Assembly: GCA_014380985.1 (NCBI GenBank) | Contig: JACMIU010000064.1 | Coordinates: forward strand, 1 to 7,989 | DNA from: Armatimonadota bacterium | Lineage (GTDB): Bacteria > Armatimonadota > Armatimonadia > Armatimonadales > Armatimonadaceae | Direction: 5' to 3' | Length of the DNA stretch: 7,989 nt | Shown: piece by piece, positions 5,681 to 7,989 of the stretch | How the letters are laid out: every line of letters begins with the position of its first letter | Position numbering within the stretch: the first letter of the stretch is position 1 | The notes under the pieces: generated by a model | Told to the model about the DNA's origin: nothing | The model's database searches: none | What the model saw: only the letters and a program-made list of their open reading frames with translations | Position numbers and translations under genes: made by a program

Positions 5681-6520
5681 TTGCCCGGTCTGGACGAATA
5701 CTACAAATACCTTGATAAGCAGGACAAATCTACCGCCGATGTTGTCACAAAGAACGGAACTGCGAAAAACGGCAAGTCTAAAAAAGCGCGACTGCCGGAG
5801 GGCCCGTTGCCGGGTTCGGTGCAACCCGGCGTTCGCTATGTCTTAAAAGGTGGCGTCACGGTCGCGGTTCCGTCTGCCCTCGGTGAGATAGAAGCGTTGT
5901 CGGAACCGCCTGTAGCGATTGTTTTGGTCGCCGCGCCGATTGCGGAAGTCGTCGCCGCGCCGGAACCGGTTGCGAAAGCCGTGGCAACAAAGCCGCGCCT
6001 TCGTGCCGCCGACCGCCGGTCCGATGAAATCACCGCCGCGCCGACCCCGATTGCGCCCGAATATCTCCCGCCGCTGGTGGAAGCCGCCGAACCTACCGAG
6101 GTCGCCGACGCCACCGCCCGCCCGCGCCGCGCCCGCACCGACCCCGCCGAAGAAATCAGTGATGGTGACGCCGCCGCGCTCTGGAAACGGTTGCCACGCC
6201 ACATCCAACTTTTAGTCGGTATGACCCCTGACACGAAGGAAGAACCGGCACAAAAATACTACAGCCGGGGCTTCAAGGAATCGCGCCAACAGTTAATCGA
6301 ACGCCTTCTTGACCCGACCATGACGCTCGAAGATACCGCCCGCGTCCTCGGCGTTTGCCCGACCACGGTACGCCGCTACACGAACCGGGGCGTCTTGCCG
6401 CATTACCGCACCCTCGGCCAACAACGTCGCTTCCGATTGTCGGACGTTCTGGCGTTTCTGGAAAAGCAACAAAAGCAAGCGTTAAAGCGGCGCAAAATGC
6501 TGTTTGGAGATAAAGCATAA
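5681..6520 (+). CDS. Excisionase/MerR-like HTH protein with a long Ala/Pro-rich spacer
   Basis: The 279-residue product starts at TTG, supported by AGAAGGA at 5664-5670 and an in-frame stop at 5657; no ATG occurs in frame until well into the protein. Three parts are visible. First comes a short N-terminal segment, PGLDEYYKYLDKQDK, then a Lys-rich stretch. Next is a long low-complexity region, about 60-170, rich in Ala, Pro, Glu and Val and probably disordered. Last is a winged HTH at about 204-264: TLEDTARVLGVCPTTVRRY (215-233), then the wing and QQRRFRLSDVLAFLEKQQ (247-264). This C-terminal domain resembles the HTH_17/excisionase DNA-binding fold that reads DNA by a helix plus wing. A basic tail (ALKRRKM) follows. 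It is likely a sequence-specific DNA-binding regulator, but its target is unknown. The gene lies 21 bases after queA and 21 before the glycosidase, so it may control the latter. Confidence 0.75.
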   Translation: MPGLDEYYKYLDKQDKSTADVVTKNGTAKNGKSKKARLPEGPLPGSVQPGVRYVLKGGVTVAVPSALGEIEALSEPPVAIVLVAAPIAEVVAAPEPVAKAVATKPRLRAADRRSDEITAAPTPIAPEYLPPLVEAAEPTEVADATARPRRARTDPAEEISDGDAAALWKRLPRHIQLLVGMTPDTKEEPAQKYYSRGFKESRQQLIERLLDPTMTLEDTARVLGVCPTTVRRYTNRGVLPHYRTLGQQRRFRLSDVLAFLEKQQKQALKRRKMLFGDKA

Positions 6521-6541
6521 ACGGCTGGTAAGGATACAACG

Positions 6542-7989
6542 ATGTCAAACCGTTACGATTTCTCGCGGGTATCGCCCGCCTTGCAAAAATCCGCATGGAG
6601 TGCGGCATGGGCGTCGCATCCATCGGCTCTCGCACACACCGGCGACACCGGAGCGGTGTTTCTGTTCCGCAAAACTCTCACCATCGCTACCGTGCCGGAA
6701 ACGTTCATCGTTCACGTGTCCGCCGACCAACGCTACCATCTGTTTGTCAACGGCGTTTCGGTCACGTTCGGACCCGCTCGCGGCGACCTGCTCCACTGGA
6801 ACTACGAAACCGTTGACCTCGCGCCGTTCCTGTCGCCCGGTGAAAACGTTCTCGCGGCGCGGGTGCATCTCTTCGTCGGCGAAAACGCGCCCGTCGCGCA
6901 GATTACGTCCGGCTTTCCGGCGTTTCTGATGCAGGGTGATACGGACGCCGAAGGGGGCGTGAACACGCCGACCGGCTGGTGCGTCGCCGTGGACGAAGCG
7001 TATACGTTTACCAACGAACCGGCGTCAAAGTTGTGGACGTATGCAGTGGTGGGGGCGTCGGAAATCTTCGATGCGGCGAAGCACCCGCACGGCTGGAACG
7101 TTACCGGCTTCGACGATACCGGTTGGCTTCCCGCGAAAAACCTCAAGAAAGCCGCCCCGCACGGCACATCGGACGCCGAAACGTACTGGTGGCTCGTGCC
7201 GCGCACCGTGCCGCTGATGGTGGAAACGCCGGTTTCGCTCGGCACGGTGCGCCGGGGGATGCCGCTGGAGCGGGGCGCATCGTTCACGATTCCCGCGAAT
7301 AGATCGGCGACACGGCTCTTCGACCACGGCGCGAACGTTTGCGCGCTTCCGACGCTTACGGTATCGGGCGGCGCGGGTAGCACCATCACACTCGGCTATG
7401 CGGAAGGCTTGCAGGATATTACCGCGAAGCCAAATCTGAATGCCAAAGGCAACCGGGACGACATCAACGGCAAGGAACTGCGTGGGTACGTGGACACGTG
7501 GAAACCTGCCGGTGGCGACGCGGCGCAAACCCTTGACACGCTCCACTGGCGCACCTTCCGTTATACCGAACTGACTATCACCACGGCGGGCGAACCGCTC
7601 ACGGTTCACGCCCTCGGTGCGACCGCGACCGGCTACCCGTGGGAACGACGCGCCACGTTCGATGCGCCGGAAATGCTGGAACTTGCCGCGATACGCGAAA
7701 CCGGCTGGCGAACCTTGCGGCTTTGCTCGCACGAAACGTTCATGGACTGCCCGTACTACGAGCAACTCCAGTACGCCGGGGACACGCGCATTCAGGCACT
7801 CGCCACACTCTATGAGACCGGCGACGCTCGCCTGTTCAAAAACGCCCTGCTCCAGTACGACGATTCCCGTGCCGCGTTCGGCTTAACGATGAGCCGGTAT
7901 CCGTCGCGCATTCCGCAGGTGATTTCGCCGTTTTCGCTTTGGTGGGTGTGCATGGTGGAAGATTATTTTCTGCACGTGCCGGATTCGGC
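6542..7989 (+). CDS. GH78 alpha-L-rhamnosidase-like glycosidase, N-terminal 482 residues (runs off the right edge)
   Basis: GH78 enzymes remove terminal alpha-L-rhamnose from glycans and plant glycosides by an inverting mechanism. AAGGA at 6530-6534 with a 7-base spacer supports the ATG. There is no signal peptide, so it probably works in the cytoplasm on imported oligosaccharides. Residues about 35-115 form the N-terminal beta domain, with VSADQRYHLFVNG and GPARGDLLHWNYE typical of the family. The catalytic (alpha/alpha)6 barrel begins near residue 375. ETFMDCPYYEQLQYAGDTR contains Asp402, Glu407 and Asp414, spaced +5 and +12 as in Bacillus RhaB Asp567, Glu572 and Asp579. MSRYPSRIPQVISPFSLWW at about 451-469 also fits. 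The C-terminal part of the barrel, including the catalytic base Glu, lies off the window. Activity on rhamnose is inferred; related unsaturated or other deoxy-sugar substrates are possible. Confidence 0.9.
   Translation, partial: MSNRYDFSRVSPALQKSAWSAAWASHPSALAHTGDTGAVFLFRKTLTIATVPETFIVHVSADQRYHLFVNGVSVTFGPARGDLLHWNYETVDLAPFLSPGENVLAARVHLFVGENAPVAQITSGFPAFLMQGDTDAEGGVNTPTGWCVAVDEAYTFTNEPASKLWTYAVVGASEIFDAAKHPHGWNVTGFDDTGWLPAKNLKKAAPHGTSDAETYWWLVPRTVPLMVETPVSLGTVRRGMPLERGASFTIPANRSATRLFDHGANVCALPTLTVSGGAGSTITLGYAEGLQDITAKPNLNAKGNRDDINGKELRGYVDTWKPAGGDAAQTLDTLHWRTFRYTELTITTAGEPLTVHALGATATGYPWERRATFDAPEMLELAAIRETGWRTLRLCSHETFMDCPYYEQLQYAGDTRIQALATLYETGDARLFKNALLQYDDSRAAFGLTMSRYPSRIPQVISPFSLWWVCMVEDYFLHVPDS

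Noticed and set aside
7025..7765. Reverse-strand 246-codon frame within the glycosidase
   Set aside because: It is antisense to the GH78 frame, including its catalytic triad. The Arg-rich composition marks it as a shadow.
1..7989. CRISPR array, tRNA or rRNA genes, transposase or phage genes
   Set aside because: I saw no regularly spaced repeats, no cloverleaf or rRNA-like sequence, and no transposase or phage protein motifs in any frame.

Overview
The window is GC-rich bacterial chromosome, tightly packed with coding sequence, using ATG, GTG and TTG starts. It holds one reverse-strand gene at the left edge, then a forward run of genes to the right edge. The gene set (phosphoenolpyruvate carboxylase, ROK sugar kinase, nucleoside diphosphate kinase, QueA, a GH78 glycosidase and an excisionase-like HTH protein) suggests a free-living heterotroph. 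I would guess Armatimonadota or a similar GC-rich phylum, but nothing here fixes the taxonomy. No phage, IS transposase, CRISPR array, tRNA or rRNA was seen.

Layout. 1-1542 (minus): first 514 codons of ppc, whose C-terminal half lies off the left edge. 1543-1965: divergent control region with a perfect-arm hairpin covering a Shine-Dalgarno and GTG, a possible 20-codon leader ORF overlapping a 65-codon ORF by ATGA, then an extended -10 promoter and a strong ribosome site. 1966-2946: a three-helix membrane sensor with all seven residues I recall as important for copper and ethylene binding in plant ETR1, joined directly to an RsbW/SpoIIAB-type ATPase domain. 2943-4010: ROK sugar kinase overlapping the sensor by GTGA, with an unusual 46-residue tail that contains a nested inverted repeat and the probable ndk promoter. 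4054-4464: ndk. 4470-4594: a 37-bp imperfect inverted repeat of an intergenic repeat type. 4604-5659: queA. 5681-6520: HTH protein with a long Ala/Pro-rich spacer. 6542 to the right edge: first 482 codons of a GH78 alpha-L-rhamnosidase-like enzyme.

How the genes may work together. The sensor and ROK kinase are almost certainly co-translated, which links an ethylene-type receptor module to sugar phosphorylation. The sensor has no histidine-kinase dimerisation domain. If its output works like RsbW, it would bind or phosphorylate a sigma factor, anti-sigma antagonist or similar partner, none of which is in this window. queA, the HTH gene and the glycosidase are separated by 21-base gaps and probably form one transcript. 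The sensor is the most interesting item: ethylene-binding domains are best known on histidine kinases, not on partner-switching ATPases.
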